From positions 131,391-180,238 of the forward strand of contig LVAA01000021.1 in assembly GCA_001603955.1 (NCBI GenBank): DNA of 48,848 nucleotides, written 5' to 3'. The stretch's first letter is position 1, and each line of letters starts with the position of its first letter. Below the pieces are notes generated by a model that made no database searches, had not been told where the DNA came from, and worked only from the letters and a program-made list of their open reading frames with translations. The position numbers and the translations under genes are program-made. Positions 48,800 to 48,848 of the stretch are shown here, in pieces. The stretch comes from Syntrophobacterales bacterium Delta_02. GTDB taxonomy: Bacteria > Desulfobacterota > Syntrophorhabdia > Syntrophorhabdales > Syntrophorhabdaceae.

Positions 48800-48848
48800 G
48801 GGAAGAAGACTGGCGGGTACCCTCAGATTGTGCGACAAGATCGGAACC

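Overview
The window looks like a G+C-rich chromosome segment of an anaerobic Gram-negative bacterium, most likely a syntrophic or sulfate-reducer-related deltaproteobacterium (Desulfobacterota; a Syntrophorhabdus-like lineage fits best). This is inference from gene content: a seven-gene Hdr/Flx electron-bifurcation cluster, TRAP transporters, a CoA-ligase plus molybdenum-hydroxylase catabolic operon, a complete Mla lipid-transport operon, TolC-type export and many lipoproteins. No rRNA or taxonomic marker is present. One tRNA-Arg(ACG) is found.

Layout. (1) 193-4700: a GlrK/QseG/GlrR-like system (sensor kinase, lipoprotein, sigma-54 activator), followed by a good sigma-54 promoter and two small envelope genes. 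(2) 4962-7827: TRAP transporter dctPQM. (3) 7836-8854: a four-helix-bundle (S23/IVS-like) gene between two inverted clusters of short palindromic repeats, then tRNA-Arg. (4) 8997-11680: dicarboxylate symporter plus aspartate ammonia-lyase. (5) 11686-12311: a GxxExxY gene bounded by perfect 34-bp inverted repeats. (6) 12393-14886: a cNMP-domain protein, a small helical protein, a hydrolase and a LysE-type exporter pair. (7) 15100-23538: divergent FCD-type GntR regulator and a catabolic locus (TRAP binding protein, AMP-forming CoA ligase, small helical protein, ThiS-like sulfur carrier, three-subunit molybdenum hydroxylase, duplicated-domain protein). (8) 23816-26188: DnaJ-MinD fusion and a PAC2 protein. 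(9) 26448-30786: consensus sigma-70 promoter and mlaE-F-D-C-A, in which MlaF carries a degenerate GGDEF-like C-terminus. (10) 30939-33870: second duplicated-domain paralog, a MalY/PatB-type aminotransferase and a lipoprotein. (11) 34032-41198, minus strand: a YbhGFSR-like drug-efflux ABC operon led by a CecR-like TetR regulator. (12) 41588-48388: hdrC-hdrB-hdrA-flxD, two Fe-S subunits and an FAD/NAD(P) reductase, closed by a strong terminator.

How the parts fit. The TRAP and symporter systems, aspartase and ligase/molybdenum-hydroxylase genes suggest uptake and anaerobic breakdown of organic acids. Hdr/Flx would connect NAD(P)H, ferredoxin and a thiol/disulfide carrier in the redox economy of such a cell.

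The intergenic DNA is unusually structured. At least three families of repeats (TTGAACCGC-type, TTTCAGGTTCCAG-type and CGTCATTCCGGCGAAGG-type) form long inverted structures, often directly at stop codons, and two small-gene cassettes carry their own flanking repeats. The most unusual items are the repeat-framed four-helix gene, the GxxExxY inverted-repeat cassette, the MlaF-GGDEF-like fusion, the DnaJ-MinD fusion, the duplicated-domain paralog pair and the ThiS-like protein inside a molybdenum-hydroxylase operon.
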